DNA of 64,000 bases, from assembly GCA_028023455.1 (NCBI GenBank), contig JAQFVV010006220.1, positions 7,607,852-7,671,851 on the forward strand, written 5' to 3'. A model generated the notes under the pieces. The model was given only the letters and a program-made list of their open reading frames with translations, did no database searches and was not told the DNA's origin. Source of the DNA: Epiperipatus broadwayi (Eukaryota; Onychophora; Udeonychophora; Euonychophora; Peripatidae). Positions 37,125 through 51,789 of the stretch are shown piece by piece (the first letter of the stretch is position 1; every line of letters starts with the position of its first letter). Position numbers and translations under genes: made by a program.

Positions 37125-40055
37125 AAAAAACCAAGCTCAAGCTGAGTCCTTAGCTGGCATATAAATGGAATAATTATGATGGTAATTGAATAACAGATCA
37201 TCCAAAATAGTCTTTCCATAAGAAGGTGGCATCCATATCTATTAATTAACCTATACATATAAGGGATATAAGATACGACTGATTACCAAAAATAAATTTT
37301 TGAGATGATATTACATCACCACAAAAGTAATGTTAGAATACCATTCCAATTTATGGATTTGAAATAGTATAAGCCCACTTTTCATTACAATATGTATATA
37401 TGGAAATATACTCTCCTATTTTTGTATATAAATGTAAGTCATGAAAAAATGACTGATATATAAATACCAACAGAGAGACTTATGGTGCAGTAGTTAAGTC
37501 AGATGTTTGTTATATTCACAATCTATAGTATAAATATGAACTAGATCAAATCTCTCTCTCTCTTTTTAAGTTTTAAGCATGCTTATGATTTTTCCTTTTG
37601 AATATGCCATTCCCACAAACAGCCCAACTGGCTATTTAATTAATGGTCAGTTAAATGGTTATCTAGCTGATCTTAGCTAATGAGTTAAACAAAAATAAAT
37701 AAATAAATAAACTCTCAATGTCTGGTACTTGATTTACTAGGTAAATATTATATTTCTTTTTACGGTTTATCTATAGTCGATGCTGAGAAAGCCTTTTCTC
37801 TGTAACAAATTATTTAAAAGCCGATGTATTTTTTTACGTAAATAATCTGCCTTCATGCTGAAAACTTACCTTTTATATAGGGGAGTACTTATATTTTTGA
37901 TTTTATAAATAAAATTAAATTGCAGGTATTTTGAATAGAGGGAAAAATATATATGTAATTTTATTTATGAATCAGGAAGTTAAATATGTGTGTTTTTAAA
38001 ATCGTTAGTTTGTTTTTTTTAAAAAAATTGTATTTCTTAAGTTTTTATTTTTAACTTTTAAAACTTTTTTTGATGAACAATTAGTGAAAAGAAGTTAAAT
38101 TAAATTACCACGAATTTTAAAGTCATCTTTAAGTTAAACTAAATCTAAAAATACGTAGTATATTGTTTAACTTATTTTGCAATTAACTGATGAAAATTGA
38201 ACCTTCTTATTTTTTAATCCATATGCACATGTGGATAGCATATATATCCATCCGGAAGTATTAGAGAGATTTTGTTATTACGTTTTTATGTACATTTTAA
38301 ATTATTACTATTCATAAATAAAATAAAAAACTAATTACAAGTAAAACAATATAGTTTATGAATTAGCGTAAACGCTCATATATGATCCGCATAAAATTGA
38401 TAATTATTTTTTTCTTTACTTGCTTAAAGAAATATTGATAAATCAGCAATAAGTCAAAACTATTTCAAACTGAGTCTTCATGTAAACCAAACCAGCACCC
38501 ACATTTACTTTATATATACGCCAAATGGCTAAAGGAAAAATAATAAATTATCTTCAAAATTGTTTTTGATGTTAATGATGAGAAGTTAAGAAAATATCTA
38601 TCTTTAGCAATAATCCTTATATATTCCAAAAAAAAAAAAAACATTAAAATAAAACATATGGCTCAGCTTTCATAAAACTATGACATCCTCTACCTCATCT
38701 AAGAAAAACAGCATTTTATTATAGTCTTATTTTTATATTTTTATAGTCAATGAATTGACATTGGTCAGTCCATCCCAGATTGGTTTATTAATAGCTAGGC
38801 ACCTATTGCCCAATCAACATTAAATTGTTAGCTAGGTTAAATACGTATGCGTTAGTTACCTAAAATAAAAAATGGATCTGAAATTTTTTTTATGAGTTAT
38901 TATGCCAGATTCACCTAGAATACTATAATCTTAGATTGTAACATAGCTCCCCTCTATATATTATATATTGTAATGTACACATGTTACCATTTATATAATT
39001 TCTTTATATTATATAAATAACTAAATAAAGAAAACAATTAAAGGTCATCTATTTAGAAAATATTTATTGTTTTGAATGAATCTGAAATAAATCAACAATT
39101 TATTTATTAAAATTTGAAATAAAATATTTTTGTTAAATTATTGTGTTGAATGATAATAATGCCATATTAGAATTATAAGAAAAAGAATCACATGATCACA
39201 AGTCAGTATTTAAAAAGGAAAGAACTGCATTTTGTGTTGTCAAAACTACAGAAATGATTTTAGCAAGAAGACACATACTTTCTTTTATTTAAAAAATTGT
39301 GTTTATTTTACCTTACTTTTATAAATATATTTGAGACATATAGCAAAGAAATATCCACTGTGAGTAAAACAACACAGAAAGAGGAGGTACAAGCTCCCCC
39401 TTCATTTGGTATCTTTATGATTAAAACAAAATGGATATCACAAATGCTATGCTGACCACTATAGATCCTAGATAATTGAATTCACCTTGGATTATAACAC
39501 CAACTGGAATAATAATTGGATATCACCTACTGATTTCAATTGCTTATGGATCCCTGTGTTTGTGCTATAGCAAGCATGTAGTCAACCATGTAAAAAAATG
39601 AAATTGTCAGATATCAAAATAGTAAAGATAAAAAGTAGAGTGAAATAACAGCTTAATTAAAACACAATTTTTTTAGTGAATACAGTAAAATATGTCGATG
39701 ATAGATCTTCCCATGATGGTTCTTAATATAGTTTGATATGCATAAAGGTTAAAAGTTGAAATAAAAGTTTAGTAAAGTAATGTAAAACAAGAGAAGCAAA
39801 GAGTCATGTAAAAACTCAAGAATAGGTAGATGATCACTAGGAGTAAAATAAAAATGATGCAGTCTGAAACTATTAATGAAGGAGAAAATTAAGTATGAGA
39901 TGATACAGATGGAGATGTAATAGAGATTTCCATTTGAGAAAATCTAGAAACAGAACAAAACATTGATATATCTAGGAGGACTGTAGCAGGACTTGTCCAA
40001 TCACCAGGAACAACAATAATTCCAGAGAAACAAGAAGAAGAGAAAGCAAACACAA
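37125..40055. other. AT-rich stretch, no supported gene
   Basis: No coding motif or shared repeat found. Some CpG-containing patches near 37770-37830 and 38340-38400 are not ORF-bearing. Confidence 0.45.
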
Positions 40056-40059
40056 ATCA

Positions 40060-41215
40060 TGTCTTACTTAATCACTTAATAGTGATGATGTAGCAAATGT
40101 CAGCAAAGCAGCAGCAAATTTTAAGAGATCAGAAACAAATGTTCACAAATATAACTACCAATTTATCTGAATTCAAAGCAAATATAATACATGATTCATC
40201 TAAAAGAATGTAAAACATGAAAACTGAATTAAAAGCAGACACTGGTATAAAATTGCCATAATTAGAGAAAGTTACAGATGAAAATGATTGAAAATGTGAA
40301 CTAAGATTTGAGGAAGTTGAAAAGAAAATTGAAAGCAAATTTGATGCCAAATGCATAAAAATGAAACAAGGCTATGATAACTTTGAATCTAAACTGGAAC
40401 TAAATCAAAAGGAATTTAAAGATAATCATAGTAAAGAAGATGAGCTTATAAAAACTAAAAGAAAGTCAGATGTTAAATATGTTAGGGTACATCTCAAGAT
40501 AGAAGTATCAATTACAGACAAATTTGATGAATATCTGGGAATCTATTACTGTAGCAATATTTATATTAGGAATAAGTTTGAAATGTTTCTTAGGGATACC
40601 TTTCACCTATTACTTGACAGTTACCAGAATGGAATATTTCCACATTATGCTAATCTTAAAAAGGAAAATGATCACAGATATAATATAGCTTGGGAAAATT
40701 TAAATGCAGTTACCACATTTAATTGGCTTAAGTTTAATTTAAGAACTAATAAAGGTTACTTTTGAGAAAAAAAAAGTTTAATTTAAGATATTCCAAAGAT
40801 CTCTACAATGAAAGAGACTAATAGGCTAGAAAGCTTAGTTGATGGACAGTATTTAAAATTAATGTGAGTAAAATGAAAAGTTTAATCCATCATTTTATGT
40901 TAAAAATAATGATAAAGGTAATGATAGGAATAGGAAAAGTAGGCCTTATCATAGAAGGGTATACCCTACCATTGTAATATCCCAATGACCACTAAATACT
41001 GGCATAATCATTATCTTAAGTGTAAGATGAAGATACAAAATATAAATAAATCTCGATTAAGTGTCAGTGAAAAGGACAGTCATTTTATTTGGTATAAAGA
41101 CACAATCTTTATACGCAATCCAAAGATTGAGTGTGCTGTTGACTCTATGGGCATTCATTTTGGTTTAATAAGAAATTTATTCAATAAATATCCCATAAAA
41201 CTTAAAATATAATTT
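40060..41215 (+). pseudogene. Lys/Glu-rich ORF region, possible decayed gag-like gene
   Basis: Plus-strand readings are stop-interrupted but biased: QMSAKQQQILRDQKQMFTNI, then NLSEFKANIIHDSSKR, then LRFEEVEKKIESKFDAK running into a 134-codon ORF (40361-40765) that starts MKQGYDNFESKLELNQKEF. Charge pattern suggests coiled coil. Farther on (985 onward in 41 kb numbering, 40985-41212) a frame reads YWHNHYLKCKMK, weakly like a zinc-knuckle remnant. This order resembles retrotransposon Gag, but no family was identified. The similarity is one of composition and layout, not a motif match. Confidence 0.3.
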
Positions 41216-41283
41216 ATAGTAGTAAATACAATCTACCTGAATCATTTGGTTACATAGGAGATTGATTGAAGCATCAATTTAGG

Positions 41284-41306
41284 TCCTGTATTATTTTATG
41301 TATTCA

Positions 41307-41340
<34 letters not shown>

Positions 41341-41384
41341 TGAATACATAAAATAATACAGGATATATATATATATATATATAT
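41284..41384. repeat. Perfect short inverted repeat around (AT)n
   Basis: TCCTGTATTATTTTATGTA at 41284 onward is the exact complement of the sequence ending at 41362, on either side of an (AT)n core. A second (AT)n run follows at 41363-41384. Confidence 0.9.
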
Positions 41385-41639
41385 GCATTTTAAATATGTT
41401 AAGCTTATAGCCATTTCCACAATGTCAGAAACTTCAAAGTATACTGTAATTCATAAGTAAACGGTTAAAATATTTCATTTTATACTTTAGGAAAAGTAAA
41501 CAGCAGGGTTACCATAAATGAAAAACGAATTTGTCCACCACAATTCTATTTCAAAATTCCATCGAATTACTCATAGATCAGGAAAAGGTCGAATGGACAC
41601 ATATCACATAATGATAAAAATGCAGAAAATAAGACAAAA

Positions 41640-41985
41640 ACAAAAAACAATCAAATTACCAATTCAAAATTAAAGCTAAAATGCTCATATGCATTATTAT
41701 TTGAAAGGAACCACAACTAAAATTGGAAAGATACTAAAATGCTATGTCATAAAATCAATGTTCTCTACTGTGCAAAAGATGAATAATATTCTAGTCAAAC
41801 CTAAGAATATAATTCCTCTAGAAGTCCAAGGGGTCTATGATCTCCCATGTGGCATGTGCCTAACTACATACATAGAGAGAAGCAATGTATGTATAAATGC
41901 TAAAAGAGATGGACACATTAATGCAGTAAAAAAATTATCACATCTTCAGACATGCTTTTCATGTTTTAAATACTAGTCATTGCAT
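41640..41985 (+). pseudogene. Penelope-like element GIY-YIG fragment, second type
   Basis: The ORF 41689-41976 reads YLKGTTTKIGKILKCYVIKS, a typical linker before the PLE endonuclease, then NIIPLEVQGVYDLPCGMC, where GVYDLPC is the GIY strand. TTYIERSNVCINAKRDGHINAV follows, with YIE in place of YIG and a basic region ending in His. It is distinct in sequence from the copies at 36.7 and 58 kb. The Gly of YIG is lost and the C-terminal part after 41976 is not recognisable. Upstream to 41520 the same frame has stops. Confidence 0.7.
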
Positions 41986-42439
41986 AGACTTCTTAAATAC
42001 CAATATTATATCCACATAAAATAACCATGATCAAAGACTTTTTAGAGAAGCTACAGAAATTTTTAAAAACAAAAACTGCATTAATAAATGTAATGAAACA
42101 ATAAAATTATCATTTATTTGAGAAAGTTTCTTAAAGCAAATAAATATAAAAAATAATTCTAAATATAAATCAGACTATTCACCAACTACATCCATCCATG
42201 TAATTATTAATTTACACATTTTTTCACCCAGTTGAAGATAAATATTATCTTATTGAAATATTGGCAAGAAATTTATTTTATTTTAATAAACATGATTAAC
42301 CAGTTTTGATTACTTCCCAATGTTTTCATAAAATAGCAATCATCATTGTTGAAACATTGGAAAATAATCAAAAATATTATATAGTTTGACCATTATATAT
42401 ATATATATAATATAATAATTCTTAAGGCTAAATGGATTT
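41986..42439. other. AT-rich stretch, no supported gene
   Basis: Nothing recognisable except a weak inverted repeat (CAGTTTTGATTACTTCCCAATGTTT versus AAACATTGGAAAATAATC) at about 42300-42372. Confidence 0.5.
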
Positions 42440-42790
42440 GTAAGTAATCATCAAAAACCAGTCAACACTTAGACAATCCCAGTATCAATAACAATTAATA
42501 AATTCCAACTGTTGTCATGGCAACTTTATTTTAACAATAAAGGTGGAATCCAATCTTTATTAATGGTCCAATATTATATAGACCCTAAAGATTGCAATGG
42601 ATACAAAGAAGTTTAAATAAACCTCTTTAAACTCAACTTCAATCTCTGTTGTCAAATTGCTATCTTTTGTGTCTATATAAATATATTGGACCATTGGTAA
42701 AGGTGGGATTCCACCTTTATTGTTAAAAGAAGGTTGCCTTGACAACAGTTTGAATTTGTTGATTATTATTGATATTGGGATTGTGTAAGT
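42440..42790. repeat. Family A fold-back, copy 3
   Basis: Left arm about 42455-42600 carries the family A sequence forward (CAATCCCAGTATCAATAACAA, TTGTCATGGCAAC, AACAATAAAGGTGGAATCC). Right arm about 42645-42785 carries it inverted (GGTGGGATTCCACCTTTATTG, GGTTGCCTTGACAAC, TTGATATTGGGATTGT). The spacer is about 45 bp. The 61-codon minus ORF here is a by-product. Confidence 0.8.
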
Positions 42791-44889
42791 AATGCCTATG
42801 CATAAAACAATAAAAGATCATGTAAATAGCATAAGATTCAACAAGGTTTAATAAAATAAATAGAATTAAAGATATTAATGTCATGGCACCATAGTTTTAA
42901 AATTAGTTGACATGAAATATAATAAAATTTGTAAATTATATGCAGTATGTATCCTGTATACATGTTTAAGGCAATACACAGACATAAATTGTTTCAGTTA
43001 TGCCATATATTAATTCATATTATTTAATAAAATCTTAGCCTGAAACAAGAAAATTGGTGGCTATTTGTTGCATAAAATTAACTTAAAAGAAAAAAAACAA
43101 CAAACAAATATATATTTTTAAAATATTTGCTCACACATATTATTAGTTTTAAAATATAATAGTTTGGTTATAAAGAGGATAGTGCATTATTCATGAATAA
43201 CAAAAGTTTCATTTGTAAGATGTAGTTTGATTTGTAGAATTTCACATTTTCAAACATATATGCCAAAGAATATATGTGTAGTTTTGAAAAAAGTTGAAAG
43301 ATGTTGTCAGTTATGAAAAATTATGTTGAACATGTACACAGATAAAATGCATATTTTATAGAAAATTTATTTTGTTAGACATGAATCAAGCACTGTAAAC
43401 AAATCAACATGTTGTTATAATGAAATGATTTAATTAACTCATTTGTTAAACTCCATTAAAGTGTTTACCAATGATAAATTTTTTTATTAACAATACCCCA
43501 AAATGATAAAAAAGCTGGCGTATGAGATTTTAAAAAGGTGTTTTTATTTATTAGGTGGTTTATCTATAAAAGCAAGAAAAGTAACTTTCAAACAATTGTT
43601 AGTGAATTATTGTTGTCAGTTAATTATGATCAATGATTGCTAGCACTGATATTAAGTTGAAACTCAACCAAAATGAAAAATAAAGAAGAATCTTACAATA
43701 GTGACCATAAGGTTTTCAGTTGTTTTTAATATTGAAGATTGATTATGACAATAGAAAGATAATAAGTTAATCTTGAAAGTGTAGCCTTGAATACCTCATT
43801 GGTGATGTAATGACATATAGGATGATTGGCTAGCCACTTCTAGAAATGTGATAACTGTTGACCTCATGATAGGTAGTTTCTTGAAAATAAATACACTTAC
43901 AACCCAAGAAAGATAACAAATACTATTCTATTTATGCTCAGACATCATTACCCCCTCTGAAAAAACCAAATATTAAAGATCTTCCAGAGAAACCTTAAAG
44001 ATATAACTATATCAGATATTTATGAAAATATGTGTACATGTTTCAAGACAATTGATCAAATATGGAGAAAAGCATAGTTAGATTTTTTCCCTCTTTATCT
44101 TCTGGTATTTTTTCTATCTCCAATTTATAATAGTAGAATTCCAACACATCTAATAAGATATCATCAAAACTGTTAAATGCTCTAAGATAAATATTCAAGA
44201 ATGTATTTAAATTCAATTTTAATTAATGAAAATCTTAAGTGTACAAATCTATTCAAATTTTGAGTTCTATTATTATAACATGTATTTAATTCCACATCAT
44301 GATGAAATTAATATTACTATTAATGTGTATATTATGTCATACACTTAATTGTTTAAGGATAATTATATATGAGTAATTCTTATCTGAAATAATATGTTCT
44401 ACACTCCACTAGCAACCAAAAGCAAAAATAAAAAGAGTTTGTTTTGTTCTTAGAAAGATTGAAATCTTGTTTTGTAAAAATGGCCTTTCTAAATAAAAAT
44501 AAAATAAAATCCTGGTTTGTAAAAATAGCGGCCTTGAAAAAAGGAGATGGTGATTGTAGTAAATAGAACTGTCTTTATGAGATGAATCTTTGGATGATCA
44601 AAAGATGATTGGTTTATAGGCAAATGATAATACCTAGAAACATAATCATTATCATTAGGGGAATAAACTGCAATTCACTTACAAATAAATGGAACTTGCA
44701 TTGATCATTATCATTATTTTATAGTTTTATAACATTTGAAGATAATGAGAAAATCAGTATTACCTTCATTCTACATTTTAGCATATCAAGTTTTTCATTA
44801 ACTTAGACTTGACCTGCTGTAATATATATATACACAACAAAAATAAAGTCATATATCACGTGACTTGTTTTAATTAAGCTTGTATTACA
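42791..44889. other. AT-rich stretch, no supported gene
   Basis: No ORF or motif found. Confidence 0.5.
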
Positions 44890-45010
44890 TATATGTAATA
44901 TAGGGAGCGTGCAGGAATAATTTTAGCAGAGATTTTTAAATGCTTTCTCTTGGGGCACTTACTATAAAAAGCTTGTTAGAGCTATTAGCATGCTCCCTAT
45001 GTTACATATA
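44890..45010. mobile_element. 121-bp MITE-like element
   Basis: Terminal inverted repeats of 23 bp (44890-44912 and 44988-45010) match at 21 positions; the shared core is TAGGGAGC(G/A)TGC. The interior has no coding capacity. Target duplication is obscured by the flanking TATA-rich sequence. Confidence 0.6.
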
Positions 45011-48170
<3,160 letters not shown>

Positions 48171-48179
48171 TTACAGTAA

Positions 48180-49445
48180 ATGTACTTTCAAAAATTTAGC
48201 TGAATTGGTTGCATCCAGTTATAGATGAATGGTTACCAGAAACTCAATGTGCTTTTAAAAAACAAATGCAAGAAAAGTATCATGAACAAAATGATTTGAT
48301 TAAAGCATTTGACACAATTAATTGAACAGGTCTTTTGCATTGTTTCAAAATTATTTGACTAACTACCAAGGCTTATTTGTATTATATAGTGTCTATGTGC
48401 TGGAAAAAGATGAAATATTATTACTTCAAATAAAAAAATATGAGGCATTTGAAATAAAACCTGGCATTAAACAAGAATATATATGTACTCCAATATTGTT
48501 TTCAATTTTTATGACAGTAGTCTTTGAAATTGTTTATACATGACTTAAGAAAGCAGTGATAAAGATGTGAAACAGGTCTGATGATGGAATTTTAAATTTA
48601 AATTATTCTGGATTTATAGTATGGTGATGATGGTGCTATCTTTTCCAGTTTAAAAGATGATTTACATATTGTACTTAATGTTTTGGTTGACATTTAAAGA
48701 CTTTGATTTAAAAATTAACTTTCAAAATTTCAAACGTTTTATCAGATAATGACAAAAGAAATAGCCCAGAAATTTTTAGTTTGGACCATTAATAATTTAG
48801 GAATGTAAACCAATTTAAATACCTTCACAGTTTTATAAGTAGAAATGTAATCATAGATGTAGAGGTAGGTACAATGCAGACATCTATGTGTTGTTACATT
48901 TAATAAATTAAAAAATAGAGTATTTTGTCATAGAGAAAACTACAATAATTAAGTTAGTTGTATATTGAGCTGTTATTTTGTCTAATTTATTGTATAGAAG
49001 TGAGATTTGAACATTCTATCAATGCATTACAAAGATATTAATCAAGTTTTATTTAAAGATATTCTGCAGGCTTTTAAATTACCATGTTAAGACTAAAATC
49101 AATCAGTATTTTCTTCAACTTGTTGAATATGATACTATATAATCCATTATTGTAAAATCACAATTATGTTGGATTGGACATCTAAAATGACTGAATAATA
49201 AAAGATTTCCTAAATAGAATGATGTATGCTGAATTTGAGTGTGATTTTCATGAGAGACATAAACCTTATTTATGTTATAAGGATTATCTCAAAGACAGTA
49301 TAAAGAAATGCAATGTTTATTGTTTCCACTGTAGTATACAACAAAGAAGAGAATGCAGTGGAGAGCTGCAATTAGAAATGGTATTGAGATATTTCAGAAA
49401 AAAAGTTTTCTGCTGAAGAAGTTAAAAGACTATATCCAAAATGTT
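48180..49445 (+). pseudogene. Decayed non-LTR retrotransposon RT and C-terminus
   Basis: Readable in several frames. WLHPVIDEWLPETQCAFKKQ (48205-48265) is the conserved RT stretch before motif A, and DLIKAFDTIN (48294-48323) is motif A. EAFEIKPGIKQEYICTPILFSIF, within the 73-codon ORF 48322-48543, is motif B. YGDDGAIFSS (about 48620-48650) is the catalytic YxDD with both aspartates. FKYLHSFIS follows, then a C-terminal part with PYLCYKDYLKDSIKKCN (49219-49416 ORF) and FRKKVFC. Order and wording match a LINE group widespread in invertebrates. Many frameshifts and stops; 5' part absent. Confidence 0.8.
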
Positions 49446-49803
49446 AAATAAAACAGAAAAATGCACTAACAATGTTCTATGTGTGGAAGTATTTGTGTTT
49501 CAAAAATTGGTTGATATAGTTATTACAAAACACATCTCTAGAGGATTTTCTTTCCTTTTTTTTTTTATCTTTTCCTTTTTTTTTTCTTTTTTGGAGTTGA
49601 AATGGCCATACTCATTTATATTATGAGTGGCTGATATATATATAACAAAGAATAATATCCATGTAAACAGAAATAACTTAACTTTTGATGTTACATACAA
49701 GTTATCAATTACTATTAATTGATAAACCCTGAGGCTAAACCAGATTCTTCATTAAACCTATAATATCTCTTTTGTTTGAGTTTTTTGTTCAAGTAATATA
49801 TAT
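49446..49803. other. LINE 3' flank and AT-rich DNA
   Basis: A T-rich tract with short ORFs on both strands (49441-49626, 49500-49700), none recognisable. No clear poly-A tail or target duplication for the preceding LINE. Confidence 0.45.
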
Positions 49804-49890
49804 ATCATTAAAATCCAGCCAACACTTAGACAATTCCAATATCAATAATAATCAACAATTTCAAACTGTTATCAAGGCAACTTCTTTATA
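49804..49890. repeat. Family A repeat, truncated copy 4
   Basis: Matches the first 85 bases of family A (CCAGCCAACACTTAGACAAT, TATCAATAATAATCAAC, AAACTGTTATCAAGGCAAC). It is then cut off at an (AT)n run where the palindromic element begins. Confidence 0.8.
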
Positions 49891-49987
49891 TATATATATA
49901 TATGTTAATTCTAATGTTTTCACGGATAAAAGATGTCATATTATTATTACTATTTGCGGGATATTCCGTGTAGTGAAAAAGCTAAAT

Positions 49988-50027
49988 GCTGACGTTTCAG
50001 TACAATATCAAGTACCTTCCTCAGAGC
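49988..50027 (-). ncRNA. Hammerhead ribozyme candidate (left arm)
   Basis: Minus strand: helix I strand GCT (50025-50027), CTGAGGA (50018-50024), helix II AG-GTAC...GTACT, GAAAC, GTC (49991-49993), helix I partner AGC (49988-49990). Position 7 of CTGANGA is known to tolerate any base. Helix III is only AC/GT with no loop, as in Penelope-associated hammerheads described as cleaving as dimers. Predicted cleavage would follow the GTC. Confidence 0.6.
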
Positions 50028-50076
50028 GTCCTCTTTCTCAAATCATAAGAATGCATTATGATTTGAGAAAGAGGAC

Positions 50077-50116
50077 GCTCTGAGGAAGGTACTTGATATT
50101 GTACTGAAACGTCAGC
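50077..50116 (+). ncRNA. Hammerhead ribozyme candidate (right arm)
   Basis: Plus strand: GCT (50077-50079), CTGAGGA (50080-50086), helix II with GTAC pairing to GTAC around an 8-base loop (plus an A-T and one bulged G), GAAAC (50106-50110), GTC (50111-50113), AGC (50114-50116). All expected core bases are present. In a transcript spanning both arms the 115-bp hairpin would compete with this fold. Confidence 0.6.
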
Positions 50117-50182
50117 ATTTAGCTTTTTCACTACACGGAATATCCCGCAAATAGTAATAATAATATGACATATATATATATA

Positions 50183-50712
50183 TTACAATCTGGTCTATTA
50201 AGTAAATGAAATACTCTTAATCCTATGCATAGATAAAACTTTTTTAAAGAAAAGATCAGTCCATTTTTTTATTATCTCAATTTATATATAGAGATCAATC
50301 TGAAGTGCTTTGGAGAGAAATCATAAAGATTTTTAATCAATCATATTACTTTATTTAAGCTATATTTCAAATTAATTTAAATTATTTTAATTGTCATTTG
50401 TAAAATTTTTCAACTTATAGCTTGTCAATAATAAATCAAATAATGAAATATATAAATACAAACTTCCCAGCAGTGAATATTATATAATACACAAAATAAA
50501 ATAATATAAAGCAATTTGAAATATAACTTTAATGTAATATGACTGATTTAAAATCTTCATGATTTCTCTCCAAAGTGCTTAAAATTGGCCTCTGTATATA
50601 AATTGAAGTAATGAGAGAGACAGACTAATCTTTTCTTTAAAAAAGTTTTATTTTGTGCTTTGGATTAAGAGTATTTTATTTACTTAATAGATTGGTGTTG
50701 AAATATTACACA
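50183..50712. repeat. Inverted repeat, arms about 190-200 bp
   Basis: Left arm about 50183-50375 and right arm about 50505-50712 are imperfect complements (TTTTTTAAAGAAAAGAT / ATCTTTTCTTTAAAAAA; GTGCTTTGGAGAGAAATCAT / ATGATTTCTCTCCAAAGTGC). The spacer is about 130 bp. It directly follows the perfect palindrome. No coding content or tRNA-like box was seen. Confidence 0.75.
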
Positions 50713-51395
50713 CACATAGACTTGTCAAATTAATAAACTGTAAAACACAGACAATGGTTTCACTGCTACAAGCCTCAATTGTAAAGTACTAAAACATAAC
50801 AATAAATTTATATATTACTCACAATTTCCACTTAATCTCACTACCTCTTAATATTAAAACAATAAGTTAATTGCTTCAGAATTGTAAATATTTAATAATA
50901 AAAATTCTTTAATTTTTCTTTTTATTTCACTTCTTTCAGAGAATACAACTTTAGCCTCATCAAAAGAAATAGGGTGGACTGTATCTCTTTCATGAATATA
51001 TAAAGCATAACTTAGATATTTATTTATAAACCTACTTTTATGTATTTTTATTTAAGATCAAACTACTCTGATCTATATTGTGATGGATCAATCCGTATAA
51101 ATCATCATTTAAAAAAAGAAAATAAATAAATAAAACTAACTTTTGGTTTTATTAAATTTAAATCAATAAAGCTATTTAAAAAATTGTTTATAGGAGTGTG
51201 TGTATTAACACACATACTTGTTTATGTTCAAAATATATCTTTTATTTTTTTACATATAAAATTGATTTTAAAATAGTTTTATTTTACAGCTTGTTTTTAT
51301 TTTTTTAAAATCAAATTGATTAAAAACAAGCAAACTTGTTAATCACATTCCTGTCTTTTTCATTTTAATCATTTCTAAGTTAATTCTAAAAGCAG
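50713..51395. other. AT-rich stretch, no supported gene
   Basis: Nothing recognisable. Confidence 0.5.
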
Positions 51396-51399
51396 AGAT

Positions 51400-51789
51400 T
51401 TAATTTTGTGTTGTTGTTTTAAAATAATCCCTGGTTAGAATTCCTAAATTAGTTTGAGTGAGAGATTGAGATTTGCCATGCCCTAAGGCATGGAATTGGA
51501 AAACAAAAAAGTTTATGTGGGAAATGAAGTGAGGGTATAAATAACCCCACAAATTTTGAACAAGAGAGTTTATTCTTGGCTGTAACAAGTTAGTCATACT
51601 ATGAAATTCTAGAATAGACCAGATCCCCACTATGCCTCTACACTTGCCATTAGGAAGAGAAGACACCTGGAATATGAACTTAAATAAAAATGTGCACTCT
51701 TTGAAACTCCGTGAACTTTGCTTTACCATAAGGTAAATACATTTTTTTATTTTTTCCAGGGTATATTCTTTAGTTAAATCTTTGCTCAA
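51400..51789 (-). CDS. Unrecognised 129-codon ORF
   Basis: The longest ORF in the window not explained by a repeat family or microsatellite. The product starts MSKDLTKEYTLEKIKK, continues KQSSRSFKECTFLFKFIFQVSSLPNGKCRG and ends with a Ser/Thr-rich tail. Composition is balanced for this AT-rich window (Cys, Trp, Gly and His present), which favours a former coding sequence. I recognise no domain. It could be an exon, a decayed transposon gene or chance. Confidence 0.25.
   Translation of the reverse strand: MSKDLTKEYTLEKIKKCIYLMVKQSSRSFKECTFLFKFIFQVSSLPNGKCRGIVGIWSILEFHSMTNLLQPRINSLVQNLWGYLYPHFISHINFFVFQFHALGHGKSQSLTQTNLGILTRDYFKTTTQN

Larger units (their letters stand above)
49904..50171. mobile_element. 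Perfect palindromic PLE-terminal-like element with two hammerheads
   Basis: Exact arms: 49933-50047 and 50057-50171, 115 bp each, no mismatch found by eye, with a 9-base loop (50048-50056). A 29-bp unpaired lead lies to the left: GTTAA (49904-49908), 12 bases, CACGG (49921-49925). Each arm has, from outside in, TTTGCGGG-N4-TCCGTG, an A-rich linker, then a hammerhead motif. It is flanked by (AT)n on both sides and sits inside a family A copy. Lack of divergence between arms implies recent origin or ongoing arm homogenisation. ORF 49772-50083 merely runs through it. Confidence 0.85.
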
